Below, piece by piece: positions 1-10,805 of a stretch of 64,000 nucleotides of DNA. Position 1 is the stretch's first letter. Each line of letters opens with the position of its first letter. The stretch comes from Nitrosomonas sp. (GTDB lineage Bacteria; Pseudomonadota; Gammaproteobacteria; Burkholderiales; Nitrosomonadaceae). The stretch spans positions 96,563-160,562 of the forward strand of contig JADJES010000023.1 in the NCBI GenBank assembly GCA_016708955.1, read 5' to 3'. Made by a program: the position numbers and the translations under genes. The notes under the pieces were generated by a model. That model did no database searches. It saw nothing but the letters and a program-made list of their open reading frames with translations, and was not told where the DNA came from.

Positions 1-3000
1 AAACTCACTCATCCGGTAAGTTATTATTTTCTGCGCGTATTATCCCTTATCGTGGGTCTTGGCTTGATTATGAATTTGACCCAAAAGATTGTTTATACTT
101 CAGGATAGATCGCCGCCGCAAAATGCCTGTTACTACACTGTTAAAAGCGATTGGTTGTACTCCAGAGCAGATTCTTAAAGAATTTTTTATATTTGATTGT
201 TTTTATTTTTCAGATAAAGGTATTCAATTTGAACTTGTGCCTGAACGTATGCGTGGTGAGGTAGCGAGTTTTGATATTTTGGCCAAAGGAAAAAAAGTAA
301 TTGTCCAGAAGGATAAGCGTATTACAGCTAAACATATCCGAGAAATGCAGGAAGCTAAGATTGATCAACTGGAGGTGCCTGAAGATTTTTTACTCGGAAG
401 AATACTTGCACAGAACATTGTTGACAGGGAAACAGGTGAAATTGTTGCGTTAGCCAATGATGAAGTAACGGAGGAGACACTGAATAAGCTTCGTAAAGCC
501 GGCATAAAGAAAATTAATACACTTTATGTGAATGATCTTAATCATGGCGCTTTTATTTCGCAAACACTAAAAATTGATGAGACAACCGATGAATTGAATG
601 CGCAGGTCGCTATTTATCGGATGATGCGACCAGGTGAGCCTCCAACTGAAGAAGCGGTTAAGGCTTTGTTTACTGGTTTGTTTTATTCGCCAGAACGCTA
701 TGATTTGTCAGTTGTAGGCAGAATGAAATTTAATCGCAGAGTGGGTAGAACTGAGTTGACGGGATCTCAGACACTTTCGAATGAAGATATTATAGCGGTT
801 ATCAAAATCCTGGTTGAACTGCGAAATGGTCGTGGAGAGATAGATGATATTGATCATCTCGGCAATCGGCGGGTACGATCAGTAGGTGAGTTGGCGGAAA
901 ATCAATTTAGATCGGGATTAGTGCGTGTCGAGCGTGCTGTGAAAGAGCGACTAAGCCAAGCTGAATCGGATAATCTAATGCCACATGATTTGATCAATGC
1001 AAAGCCGGTTTCTGCAGCGGCGCGTGAATTCTTTGGTTCGAGTCAATTATCTCAATTTATGGATCAAACCAATCCACTATCTGAAATTACGCATAAGCGT
1101 CGTATTTCAGCTTTGGGACCAGGTGGATTGACGCGTGAAAGAGCTGGTTTTGAAGTGCGTGATGTGCATCCGACGCATTATGGTCGTGTATGTCCTATTG
1201 AGACACCGGAAGGACCCAATATTGGTCTTATTAATTCGTTGGCATTGTACGCGCGAACCAATGAGTATGGATTCATAGAAACGCCCTATAGTAAGGTGAA
1301 AGATTGTCAGGTTACTGAAGAAATAGATTACTTGTCGGCAATTGAGGAAGGTAACTATATGATTGCTCAAGCTAATGCAGAGCTTGATGATAGTAATCGT
1401 TTTATTAGTGAGATTGTTTCTTGCCGTCATAAGAATGAATTCGCATTGTCAACACCGGAACGAATCGAATATGTCGACGTGGCGCCTGCACAAATTGTTT
1501 CAGTCGCAGCCTCACTTATTCCATTCTTAGAACATGATGATGCTAACCGCGCTTTGATGGGTTCAAATATGCAACGCCAGGCGGTTCCATGCTTGCGTGC
1601 AGAGAAATCGCTTGTTGGTACAGGTATTGAGCGGGTAGTGGCAGTACACTCAGGAACTACCGTCCGGGCGAAACGTGGCGGAATTGTGGATTATGTGGAT
1701 GCAGGACGAATTGTAGTGCGAGTGTACGATGCAGAGACTCGAATGGGTGAGGTGGGTGTTGATATTTATAATCTTATCAAATATACCCGTTCTAACCAGA
1801 ATACCAACATTAATCAGCGCCCGCTGGTCAAAATTGGAGATAGAATTGAAAAAGACGATGTCATTGCGGACGGTGCTTCCACAGATATGGGTGAGCTTGC
1901 ATTAGGACAAAATATGCTGGTGGCTTTTATGCCATGGAATGGCTATAACTTTGAAGATTCGATTCTGATATCTGAGCGAGTTGTGGCCGAGGATCGTTTT
2001 ACATCCATACACATTGAAGAATTGTCCGTTGTGAGCCGGGATACTAAGCTTGGCACAGAAGAGATAACTGCTGATATTCCAAATTTATCAGAGCATCAGT
2101 TAGGACGCCTTGACGAATCAGGTATTGTTTATATTGGAGCCGAAGTTGAAGCGGGTGATGTGTTGGTTGGAAAGGTCACACCAAAAGGTGAAACACAGCT
2201 CACCCCGGAGGAGAAATTATTACGGGCAATTTTTGGTGAAAAAGCATCTGATGTTAAAGATACTTCACTACGCGTGCCATCTGGGATATCAGGAACAGTC
2301 ATTGACGTGCAAGTGTTTACCCGAGAAGGTATTGAGCGTGATAAACGTGCTCAAAAAATTATTGATGATGAGCTTGATCGTTACAAGAAAGATTTGGCTG
2401 ATCAAATGCGTATTGTAGAAGAGGATGCTTTTGAACGTCTTGAGCGCTTACTGCTAGGTAAAGTTGCTACAGGAGGACCTAATAAGCTGGCCAAAGGAAA
2501 AGAAATAACGGCTGAATACCTAAAGGGTTTTGATCCACATTATTGGTTTGATATTCGACTGGCTGATGAAGATGCGAGCATACAGTTGGAACAAGTGCGC
2601 GAAAGTATGGCACAGAAGCGTAAAGCTTTTGATGCCGCATTTGAGGAAAAAAAGAAGAAACTTACGCAGGGTGACGAATTAGCACCCGGTGTACAGAAGA
2701 TGGTCAAAATATATATCGCTGTAAAACGTCGTTTGCAACCAGGCGATAAAATGGCGGGACGTCATGGTAATAAGGGTGTGATTTCAAAGATTGTGCCTTT
2801 AGAAGATATGCCTTATATGGCTGATGGAACACCTGTCGATGTGGTACTAAATCCGTTAGGGGTTCCATCTCGGATGAATGTTGGGCAGATACTTGAAGTA
2901 CATTTGGGGTGGGCCGCGAAAGGGCTCGGTAGGAAAATTGATGAAATGCTGAAAGCACAGCAGAATGCAAATGAAATTAGGGAATTTCTTGACAAGATTT

Positions 3001-3575
3001 ATAACGGAAGCGGGAAAAAGGAAGATATAGCTTCTTTGTCAGATAGTGAAATAATATCGTTAGCTGGAAATTTAACCGAAGGTGTTCCTTTTGCTACCCC
3101 GGTATTTGATGGAGCAACAGAAAGCGAGATTAAAGACATGTTGGCGCTAGCCGGATTGCCAAAATCCGGTCAGATTACATTATATGATGGCCGAACTGGA
3201 GAAGCTTTTGATCGACAAGTGACAGTTGGTTATATGCATGTTCTGAAATTGCATCATCTGGTGGATGATAAGATGCACGCACGCTCAACTGGCCCATATA
3301 GTTTGGTAACGCAGCAACCTTTGGGTGGTAAAGCGCAATTTGGTGGGCAGCGTTTTGGCGAGATGGAGGTTTGGGCACTGGAAGCATATGGTGCTGCTTA
3401 TACTCTGCAGGAAATGTTAACCGTTAAATCGGATGATGTCACGGGACGTACCAAAGTGTATGAAAGTATTGTTAAGGGTGATCATAAGATCGATGCTGGA
3501 ATGCCGGAATCATTTAATGTATTGGTAAAGGAAATACGTTCATTAGGAATGGACATTGATTTAGAACAACATTGA
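1..3575 (+). CDS. rpoB: RNA polymerase beta subunit (5' end outside window)
   Basis: Beta subunit of DNA-dependent RNA polymerase, forming one half of the catalytic cleft and the rifampicin pocket. The reading frame is open from base 3, upstream of the first ATG at 123: it reads THSSGKLLFSARIIPYRGSW, a conserved beta-subunit stretch, so the gene runs in from the left edge. About 1190 residues are visible and roughly 150 N-terminal ones are missing compared with the 1342-residue E. coli protein. The rifampicin region (SQLSQFMDQTNPLSEITHKR, then RRISALGPGG) looks wild type. The C-terminal half has GDKMAGRHGNKG and ends in the usual LVKEIRSLGMDIDLE tail. rpoC follows after 103 bases. The frame is clean throughout the visible part. 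Confidence 0.98.
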   Translation, partial: THSSGKLLFSARIIPYRGSWLDYEFDPKDCLYFRIDRRRKMPVTTLLKAIGCTPEQILKEFFIFDCFYFSDKGIQFELVPERMRGEVASFDILAKGKKVIVQKDKRITAKHIREMQEAKIDQLEVPEDFLLGRILAQNIVDRETGEIVALANDEVTEETLNKLRKAGIKKINTLYVNDLNHGAFISQTLKIDETTDELNAQVAIYRMMRPGEPPTEEAVKALFTGLFYSPERYDLSVVGRMKFNRRVGRTELTGSQTLSNEDIIAVIKILVELRNGRGEIDDIDHLGNRRVRSVGELAENQFRSGLVRVERAVKERLSQAESDNLMPHDLINAKPVSAAAREFFGSSQLSQFMDQTNPLSEITHKRRISALGPGGLTRERAGFEVRDVHPTHYGRVCPIETPEGPNIGLINSLALYARTNEYGFIETPYSKVKDCQVTEEIDYLSAIEEGNYMIAQANAELDDSNRFISEIVSCRHKNEFALSTPERIEYVDVAPAQIVSVAASLIPFLEHDDANRALMGSNMQRQAVPCLRAEKSLVGTGIERVVAVHSGTTVRAKRGGIVDYVDAGRIVVRVYDAETRMGEVGVDIYNLIKYTRSNQNTNINQRPLVKIGDRIEKDDVIADGASTDMGELALGQNMLVAFMPWNGYNFEDSILISERVVAEDRFTSIHIEELSVVSRDTKLGTEEITADIPNLSEHQLGRLDESGIVYIGAEVEAGDVLVGKVTPKGETQLTPEEKLLRAIFGEKASDVKDTSLRVPSGISGTVIDVQVFTREGIERDKRAQKIIDDELDRYKKDLADQMRIVEEDAFERLERLLLGKVATGGPNKLAKGKEITAEYLKGFDPHYWFDIRLADEDASIQLEQVRESMAQKRKAFDAAFEEKKKKLTQGDELAPGVQKMVKIYIAVKRRLQPGDKMAGRHGNKGVISKIVPLEDMPYMADGTPVDVVLNPLGVPSRMNVGQILEVHLGWAAKGLGRKIDEMLKAQQNANEIREFLDKIYNGSGKKEDIASLSDSEIISLAGNLTEGVPFATPVFDGATESEIKDMLALAGLPKSGQITLYDGRTGEAFDRQVTVGYMHVLKLHHLVDDKMHARSTGPYSLVTQQPLGGKAQFGGQRFGEMEVWALEAYGAAYTLQEMLTVKSDDVTGRTKVYESIVKGDHKIDAGMPESFNVLVKEIRSLGMDIDLEQH

Positions 3576-3591
3576 TTATCCGGAAAAGTTA

Positions 3592-3623
3592 GGGTGATCA
3601 AACAGGATTTAATCCTGTCACCC
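3592..3623 (+). other. Hairpin in the rpoB-rpoC spacer
   Basis: The spacer contains ACAGGA-TTTAA-TCCTGT, extended by GGGTG and CACCC after a five-base left-hand bulge. No T-run follows, so it is not an intrinsic terminator. It may be an RNA processing or pausing structure. Function is unproven. Confidence 0.35.
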
Positions 3624-3678
3624 ATACTTAATTTGTACCAATTATTTATTATTGCCCCCTGATTTACAGGAGTGACAA

Positions 3679-6600
3679 ATGAAAGCATTGCTAGATTTAT
3701 TTAAACAAGTTACCCACAAAGAAGAGTTTGATGCAATTAAAATTGGTCTCGCTTCTCCAGAGAAAATTCGTTCGTGGTCATACGGTGAAGTAAAAAAACC
3801 TGAGACGATTAATTATCGTACATTCAAGCCTGAAAGAGACGGTTTGTTTTGCGCCAAGATCTTTGGTCCGGTTAAAGACTATGAGTGTTTGTGCGGAAAA
3901 TATAAGCGCCTCAAGCATCGTGGCGTTATCTGTGAAAAATGTGGCGTAGAGGTGACTTTATCCAAGGTGCGGCGTGAGCGGATGGGGCATATTGAGCTAG
4001 CTTCGCCAGTTTCTCATATATGGTTCTTAAAATCACTGCCGTCTCGTTTAGGCATGGTATTGGACATGACTTTGCGTGATATCGAACGTGTGCTGTATTT
4101 TGAAGCTTACGTGGTCACTGATCCAGGATTGACGCCTTTAACGCGCTGCCAGTTGCTAACGGAAGATGATTATTTGATCAAAACAGAAGAATATGGTGAC
4201 GATTTTAGCGCAAGCATGGGTGCAGAAGGTATTCGTGATCTATTGGGTAATCTGGATATTAGTTCTGAGATTGAGAACCTGCGTCGTGAAATGGAAAGCA
4301 CGGGATCGGAAACAAAAATCAAGAAAATCTCTAAGCGTCTTAAGTTGCTTGAGGCATTTAATAAATCTGGAATTAAACCACAATGGATGGTGTTGACTGT
4401 ATTGCCTGTCTTACCACCAGATCTTCGTCCGCTGGTTCCTCTCGACGGTGGACGTTTTGCGACATCTGATTTGAATGATTTGTATCGACGTGTTATCAAT
4501 CGAAATAATCGCTTAAAGCGATTGCTTGAATTAAAAGCACCAGAAATTATCGTTCGTAATGAAAAACGCATGTTACAAGAAGCTGTTGATTCATTGTTGG
4601 ATAATGGTCGTCGTGGTAAAGCAATGACGGGTGCCAATAAGCGAGCACTCAAATCCTTAGCTGATATGATCAAAGGTAAAGGAGGGCGCTTCCGACAAAA
4701 TCTTCTGGGTAAACGGGTTGATTACTCGGGACGATCGGTTATTGTTGTAGGTCCACAGCTTAAACTACACCAATGCGGATTGCCGAAGAAGATGGCGCTT
4801 GAACTGTTTAAGCCATTTATCTTCAATAAGCTGGAAATAATGGGCATCGCAAGTACCATAAAAGCTGCTAAGCGCGAGGTTGAAAATGAAAGCGCAGTGG
4901 TGTGGGATATACTTGAAGACGTTATCCGTGAACATCCGGTTATGCTGAATCGAGCGCCGACGCTGCATCGGTTGGGTATTCAAGCCTTTGAGCCGGTCTT
5001 AGTTGAAGGTAAAGCAATTCAATTACATCCTTTGGTGTGTGCAGCATTTAATGCTGACTTTGACGGTGACCAAATGGCCGTTCACGTCCCATTGTCATTA
5101 GAAGCACAAATGGAGTGTCGTACGTTAATGATGTCAACCAATAATGTACTGTCCCCAGCCAATGGGGAACCTATTATTGTACCATCACAAGATATCGTGC
5201 TGGGGCTTTATTATACAACGCGTGAGAAAGTAGGTGCACGTGGTGAAGGCATGCTGTTTCAAAATGTCGCTGAAGTATCACGTGCGTATGAAAGCCGGAA
5301 TGTGGAGTTAAACGCTAAGATTACGGTTAGGATTAAGGAATATGATACAACCGTCGATGGTGAAACTTATGAGAAGATTACTCGTCATGAAACGACTGTA
5401 GGGCGGACATTGTTATTTGAGATTTTTCCCTCTGGTCTGCCGTTCTCTCTGCTTAACAAGACTCTGAAAAAGAAAGAAATCTCGAAACTTATTAATGCAA
5501 GCTTTAGGCGCTGTGGTTTGCGTGAAACTGTTATATTCGCAGATAAATTGATGTATGCAGGCTTCACTTATGCGACGCGAGCGGGTATTTCGATTTGTGC
5601 GGATGACATGTTGATTCCGACTCAAAAGAGCGATATTATTGCTGCGGCCGAGAAAGAAGTGAAAGAAATTGAAGGGCAATATACTTCAGGACTAGTAACA
5701 CAAGGTGAGCGTTACAACAAGGTTGTGGATATCTGGGGACGTGCAGGTGATCATGTGGCGAAAGCAATGATGAATCAACTGGGCGTTGAACCTGTGTGTG
5801 ATCAGATTACCGGCAAAATTCAGTTGAGCGAAGCCGGCAAGCCATTGACACAGGAATCATTTAATTCGATATATATGATGGCGGATTCTGGTGCGCGAGG
5901 TTCTGCGGCACAGATACGCCAGCTATCGGGTATGCGCGGACTAATGGCAAAACCTGACGGCTCTATTATTGAGACACCAATTACTGCTAACTTCCGTGAA
6001 GGATTGAATGTTTTGCAGTATTTTATTTCAACACACGGTGCACGCAAGGGATTGGCTGATACTGCGCTAAAAACCGCGAATTCAGGATATTTAACTCGCC
6101 GTTTGGTGGACGTTACTCAAGACCTTGTTGTCACAGAAGAAGACTGTAATACAGGTAACGGTGTTGTTATGAAAGCACTGGTAGAGGGTGGTGAGATCAT
6201 TGAAGCATTGCGCGAACGGATTCTTGGTAGAGTCGTAGCTAACGATGTGATCAATCCGGAAAATCAGGAAGTTGTTTTTGACTCGGGTGTGTTGTTGGAT
6301 GAAGATGCTGTCGATTTAATTGAATCATTGGGTATTGATGAAGTAAAAGTTCGTACACCGTTGACCTGTGAAACGCGCTTTGGATTATGTGCTAAATGCT
6401 ATGGTCGAGATTTAGGGCGTGGTACTCCAGTTAATGTGGGAGAAGCGGTGGGAGTCATTGCAGCGCAATCGATTGGAGAGCCAGGTACACAGTTAACGAT
6501 GCGTACATTTCACATTGGTGGTGCAGCATCAAGAACGGCAGTGGTAAGTCAAGTTGAAAGTAAATCGAGCGGAACAGTGCATTATTCCTCTACAATGCGT

Positions 6601-7880
6601 TATGTGACTAATGCACAAAATGAGTTGATAGCCATTTCACGCAGTGGTGAAATCATCATACTGGATGAAAATGGTCGTGAGCGTGAACGGCATAAAGCAT
6701 CTTATGGCGCGACATTATTAGTACGGAACGGAGAGGTTGTGAAAGCTGGTCAATTATTGACAACATGGGATCCGCATACTCGTCCAATCATTACTGAATA
6801 TGCTGGTAAGGTACGTTTTGAGAATGTTGAAGAGGGAGTAACGGTAGCCAAGCAGATTGATGAAGTAACGGGACTTTCTACGCTGGTAGTAATTGATCCG
6901 AAGCGACGTAGTGTCACGCAATCAAAAGGCTTGCGCCCATTGGTTAAATTTTTGGATGATGAGGGAAATGAAATCAAAATAGTTGGTAGTAATCAGCCTG
7001 TGAGCATTACTTTCCAGATTGGCTGTATTATTACTGTGCGTGATGGACAGCAAGTCACTGTTGGTGAAGTTTTGGCAAGGATCCGCAAGAAACATCGAAA
7101 ACTCGAGACATTACAGGTGGTTTGCCGCGTGTGGCTGAGTTATTTGAAGCGAGATCACCAAAAGATGCAGGCATGCTAGCTGAAGTAACTGGTATTGTGT
7201 CGTTTGGGAAGGATACGAAAGGTAAGCAACGACTTGTTATTACAGATCTTGAAGGCACTGTACATGAATACTTGATAACTAAAGATAAGCATGTAATGGC
7301 TCACGATGGACAAGTTGTTAATAAAGGTGAGAACATAGTTGATGGCCCTGCTGATCCACGTGATATATTACGCTTGCAGGGTGTTGAGGCATTGGCGCGC
7401 TATATTACTGACGAAGTTCAGGATGTATATCGTTTACAGGGTGTTAGGATAAATGATAAACATATTGAAGTGATTGTTCGTCAAATGTTGAGGCGGGTTC
7501 AAATAAGTAATTCTGGAGATTCAACGTTTATACAGGGTGAGCAGGTTGAGAGAGCCGATTTATTAACTGAGAATGAGCGTTTGATTGCTGAGAAGAAGAT
7601 GCCTGCTACTTATGAATTCATGCTTCTTGGCATTACAAAAGCGTCATTATCAACAGATTCATTTATATCTGCAGCATCATTCCAAGAAACAACGCGTGTT
7701 TTAACTGAAGCTGCCATCATGGGTAAAAAGGATGATTTGCGCGGACTAAAAGAAAACGTTATTGTTGGAAGACTTGTTCCAGCAGGTACAGGATTATCTT
7801 TTCATAGTAAGCGCAAGAACCAAGGGAAATCACTTGAATTTAGCCAAGAGTCAAATATTGCAATCGATAGTGCAGTTTAG
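3679..7880 (+). CDS. rpoC: RNA polymerase beta' subunit, frame broken near 7083
   Basis: Beta' subunit of RNA polymerase, which carries the catalytic Mg2+. Start ATG 3679 has an AGGAG site at 3668. Visible features are the N-terminal zinc site (CLCGKYKRLKHRGVICEKCG), the catalytic NADFDGDQ near residue 460, and the second zinc site (CETRFGLCAKCYGRDL). The uninterrupted frame stops at 7179 with a non-homologous tail. The correct protein resumes in the next frame as RVAELFEARSPKDAGM and runs to 7880. Reading [23 protein letters not shown] needs one extra C at 7083-7084 (CC in the window, CCC expected). Corrected length is 1400 residues (E. coli 1407). Because the gene is essential, a one-base sequencing error is the likeliest cause. 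Confidence 0.95.
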
Positions 7881-7920
7881 AGTTTATTAAAATGGTTATT
7901 GTAATTTTAGGCAAAAATTC

Positions 7921-7949
7921 TTGACAGACCACTTATGAATAAGTAGCCT
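7921..7949 (+). promoter_or_regulatory. Candidate sigma-70 promoter for the hao cluster
   Basis: A consensus -35 TTGACA (7921-7926) is followed after 17 bases by TAGCCT (7944-7949), which keeps the TAnnnT core of a -10 box. It sits 152 bases upstream of haoA, after the rpoC stop at 7880. The -10 is weak, so the call is tentative. Confidence 0.45.
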
Positions 7950-8101
7950 GGCCGTGAGCAATTTGTTTGAGACATGAGGGATAGAAAAGGTTAATAAGCA
8001 GGAAGGTATGATTTGGTTTTTATGGATGGTCATACGGAAGAAGACAAGAAGAAGCATGACGAGAGAAGTGAAGAAATTTTGGAAAAACAAAGGAGAGAGA
8101 G

Positions 8102-9615
8102 ATGGTTGCCAAGCTATGGCTGAGGATAGTTACGGTGATGTTTGGAGTGCTGCTGATAGGAGTAGCGCAAGCGAACATACCGACAGTTCCGAACGAGTTA
8201 TATGAAGCACTGAAGCTGGATCGTGAGAAGACGAGTCCGAAGGAATTATACGATGCGGTGGTGAAGCGTTATAAGGATCCTGCACAAGGAGCGGGTCCTG
8301 GCACGATGGCGCAATATTGGGAACCGATACCGTATGGTATTTATCTGGATCCGGCGACATTTTACAAACCACCTACTTCGAACAAAGACGTAGCGAGCCG
8401 TAAGGAATGCGTAGAATGCCACACGGATGAATCACCGGTATGGGTACAAGCCTGGAAGCGGAGCAGCCATGCGAACCTGGACAAGATCCGTAATCTCAAG
8501 CCAAATGATCCTACTTTTTACAAGAAAGGAAAACTTGAAGACGTAGAGAAGAACTTACGTTCACACGGTAAACTGGCGGAAGGTGAGCAACTGAAAGAAG
8601 TGGGATGTATTGACTGTCACGTAGAAGTTGGTGCGAAGAAAAAGGCGGACCATGCCAAAGACCTGAAAATGCCAACGGCAGACGTATGTGGAATCTGTCA
8701 TCTGCAAGAGTTTGCGGAACGTGAATCGGAACGCGACACGATGATATGGCCGGCGGGACAATGGCCGGATGGGCGTCCATCACACGCGCTGGACTACAAA
8801 GCGAACGTAGAAACGACAGTTTGGGCGGCAATGCCGCAACGTGAAGTAGCGGAAGGCTGCTCGATGTGTCACACCAACCAAAACAAGTGCGACTCCTGTC
8901 ATACTCGTCATGAATTCTCAGCGGCGGAATCACGCAAACCAGAAGCCTGCGCGACCTGTCACAGTGGTGTAGACCACAACAACTGGGAAGCTTACTCCAT
9001 GTCCAAGCACGGCAAGATGGTATCGATGCTGGGTAACCAATGGAACTGGGACGTGCAATTGAAAGACGCCTATGCTGTAGGTGGACAAAGTGCACCAACC
9101 TGCGCAGGCTGTCACATGGAATATGAAGGCGAATTTGCTCACAACATGGTTAGAAAGATCCGTTGGGCGAACTATCCATTTGTTCCAGGCATTGCAGAGA
9201 ACATCAACAGTGAATGGTCATCAGCCCGTCTGGACTCATGGGTTGTAACCTGTACCCAATGTCACTCAGAACGTTTTGCCCGCTCCTACCTGGAATTGAT
9301 GGATAAAGGCACGTTGGCTGGACTGGCTAAATACCAAGAAGCGAATGGTATTGTTCACCAACTGTACAAGGAAGGACTGTTGACGGGGCAAAAGACCAAT
9401 CGGCCTATGTTGAAATTCAAGACGAAAACACACGTATCCGTGAAATGGTTGCACTACAAGAACGTGTTAAGAATCTTGAATCCAAGAAAACCAGCTTACT
9501 GGACTTAGACAGCACAGCAGAGAAAATTTCTCTGGGCGGTTTAGGTGGCGGTATGCTACTGGCCGGAACACTGGCACTAGCAGGCTGGCGCAAACGTAAG
9601 CAAAGCGAAGCTTGA
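8102..9615 (+). CDS. haoA: Hydroxylamine oxidoreductase HaoA, internal deletion and frame break near 9405
   Basis: Periplasmic octahaem cytochrome c oxidising hydroxylamine, the second step of ammonia oxidation. ATG 8102 has AGGAGA at 8091-8096. A signal peptide ends near AQA-NIP (residue 24). Eight CXXCH motifs are present in order: CVECH, CIDCH, CGICH, CSMCH, CDSCH, CATCH, CAGCH, CTQCH. The first frame runs to 9508, but after TGQKTNRP (about 9405) the correct protein resumes in another frame as AYVEIQDENTRIREMVALQE and ends with a C-terminal hydrophobic segment and WRKRKQSEA at 9615. Compared with N. europaea HAO as I remember it, about 65 residues are missing at this junction, including the WTYTEGW stretch that holds the tyrosine cross-linked to haem P460. 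As written, the gene could not make normal HAO. haoB overlaps its stop. Confidence 0.93.
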
Positions 9616-10646
9616 TAAGCACTAACGCAACCGATCGCACTACCGCCCAGGTAGTACGATCGGGAGACAAACTACTCCCGTCATTAGGCATACTCCTGGT
9701 GACGGGAGGTTTAGTTTTATTGGGCTGGTTTGCTTACCTTTGGTTTAAACTGCCACCTGCTCCCTACGAATATCAACTGATAGCCGAAGGTGACAGTAAA
9801 CAGTTTACTCAAATGGACCTGGAAGGTTGGCCGGAGCTAAAGCTCGGTCAATACAAAGTACAAGCGGACGGAGTAGACAAACCGATTGCTGAATTCATCG
9901 TTGCGAGACAAAATGAAGGACCGCCGGTACTAATCTACTGGAAGAACAGTACGAACGAAATACTGTACAATTTTGACAGAAAGCCATCGGAACTCAGTGC
10001 GCTGGCAGCAGCAATCAGCAAGCACGCACCGAAAGACGCTCTGATACTCTCCTGGTGGGATACCTCCCGGCAAATCAAACTACTCACCGGACACGATACA
10101 CTCTTTACCAATCATCTGAATGAACCACTGATGATACCGGTTACCTGGTTAGAGCAAAGCAAAGCCATACAAGCTTATGAAAACCAGTTCTGGGGAAGTA
10201 AAATCAATCCGCAGGAACGGGAGCAATTTGAACGCTTCAGCCAAGCACTGGCGGCACCCGCAGAAGAAGGTGTCAAGCAACTACGCGAACTAATTGGCTC
10301 AAATCGAGAAGCGTATGTAATCGTACATGTTACAGACCTATATAGACTAGGAATCATGTACCCGGACAAAATGGGTGTTGCGTATCAGAACTTCCCAATG
10401 ACAGGTAACATGCACGGCATGATCAATCAAATGAAAGTGCAACTCAAGGAAAATGGCTTTGACACCTACACATTACAATCGCTATCGGATAATGAGATCA
10501 GGGCATTTTTTCTGAGTGATAAAGCCAGTAGTGAAACGCTATTAGCAAGAATGTTACCCTTTGTAGACAAAAAAGCGCCGGTAGAACTGGACGTAGCGCA
10601 ACTGATATATCAACAAGGTGGTTACTGGGTTTACAAAATACCCTAA
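9612..10646 (+). CDS. haoB: HaoB, membrane-anchored protein of the hao cluster
   Basis: Conserved second gene of ammonia-oxidiser hao clusters; its biochemical role is not established. The protein is 344 residues with one N-terminal membrane segment (about residues 25-46, LPSLGILLVTGGLVLLGWFA) and a large soluble domain, probably periplasmic. It has no CXXCH motif. The only plausible start near the N-terminus is TTG at 9612, which overlaps the haoA stop (cTTGA), implying translational coupling. No in-frame ATG lies before the membrane segment. Assignment rests mainly on its position between haoA and cycA. Confidence 0.82.
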   Translation: MISTNATDRTTAQVVRSGDKLLPSLGILLVTGGLVLLGWFAYLWFKLPPAPYEYQLIAEGDSKQFTQMDLEGWPELKLGQYKVQADGVDKPIAEFIVARQNEGPPVLIYWKNSTNEILYNFDRKPSELSALAAAISKHAPKDALILSWWDTSRQIKLLTGHDTLFTNHLNEPLMIPVTWLEQSKAIQAYENQFWGSKINPQEREQFERFSQALAAPAEEGVKQLRELIGSNREAYVIVHVTDLYRLGIMYPDKMGVAYQNFPMTGNMHGMINQMKVQLKENGFDTYTLQSLSDNEIRAFFLSDKASSETLLARMLPFVDKKAPVELDVAQLIYQQGGYWVYKIP

Positions 10647-10732
10647 GTAGATAATGCACAAAAGCTAAGCGAGACTGCAAGTAAAAAGAGACACCTGAAG
10701 AACCAAAAAAATACAAAGCGCACACATAGTCA

Positions 10733-10760
10733 TTTACACAACCTGATGATAGCGTACAAT
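10733..10760 (+). promoter_or_regulatory. Candidate sigma-70 promoter for cycA
   Basis: TTTACA (10733-10738) and TACAAT (10755-10760) are separated by 16 bases, 46 bases upstream of the cycA start. It suggests cycA-cycB can be transcribed separately from haoAB. Called by eye. Confidence 0.5.
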
Positions 10761-10805
10761 ACGCGGCATAAAAACTTGAATTAAAAAAAGCATAAAGGAG
10801 GAAGG

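Noticed and set aside
4170..4673. 167-codon open frame antisense to rpoC
   Set aside because: Lies wholly inside a conserved coding region and has no recognisable domain.
7075..7185. Programmed frameshift in rpoC
   Set aside because: No slippery heptamer, and similar one-base breaks occur in many unrelated genes here; an indel error is simpler.
8008..8205. Small gene upstream of and overlapping haoA
   Set aside because: Lies in the leader and overlaps the haoA signal peptide in another frame; no ribosome site or homology.
8511..9098. 195-codon open frame antisense to haoA
   Set aside because: Cys/His-rich composition simply mirrors the haem-motif codons on the other strand.
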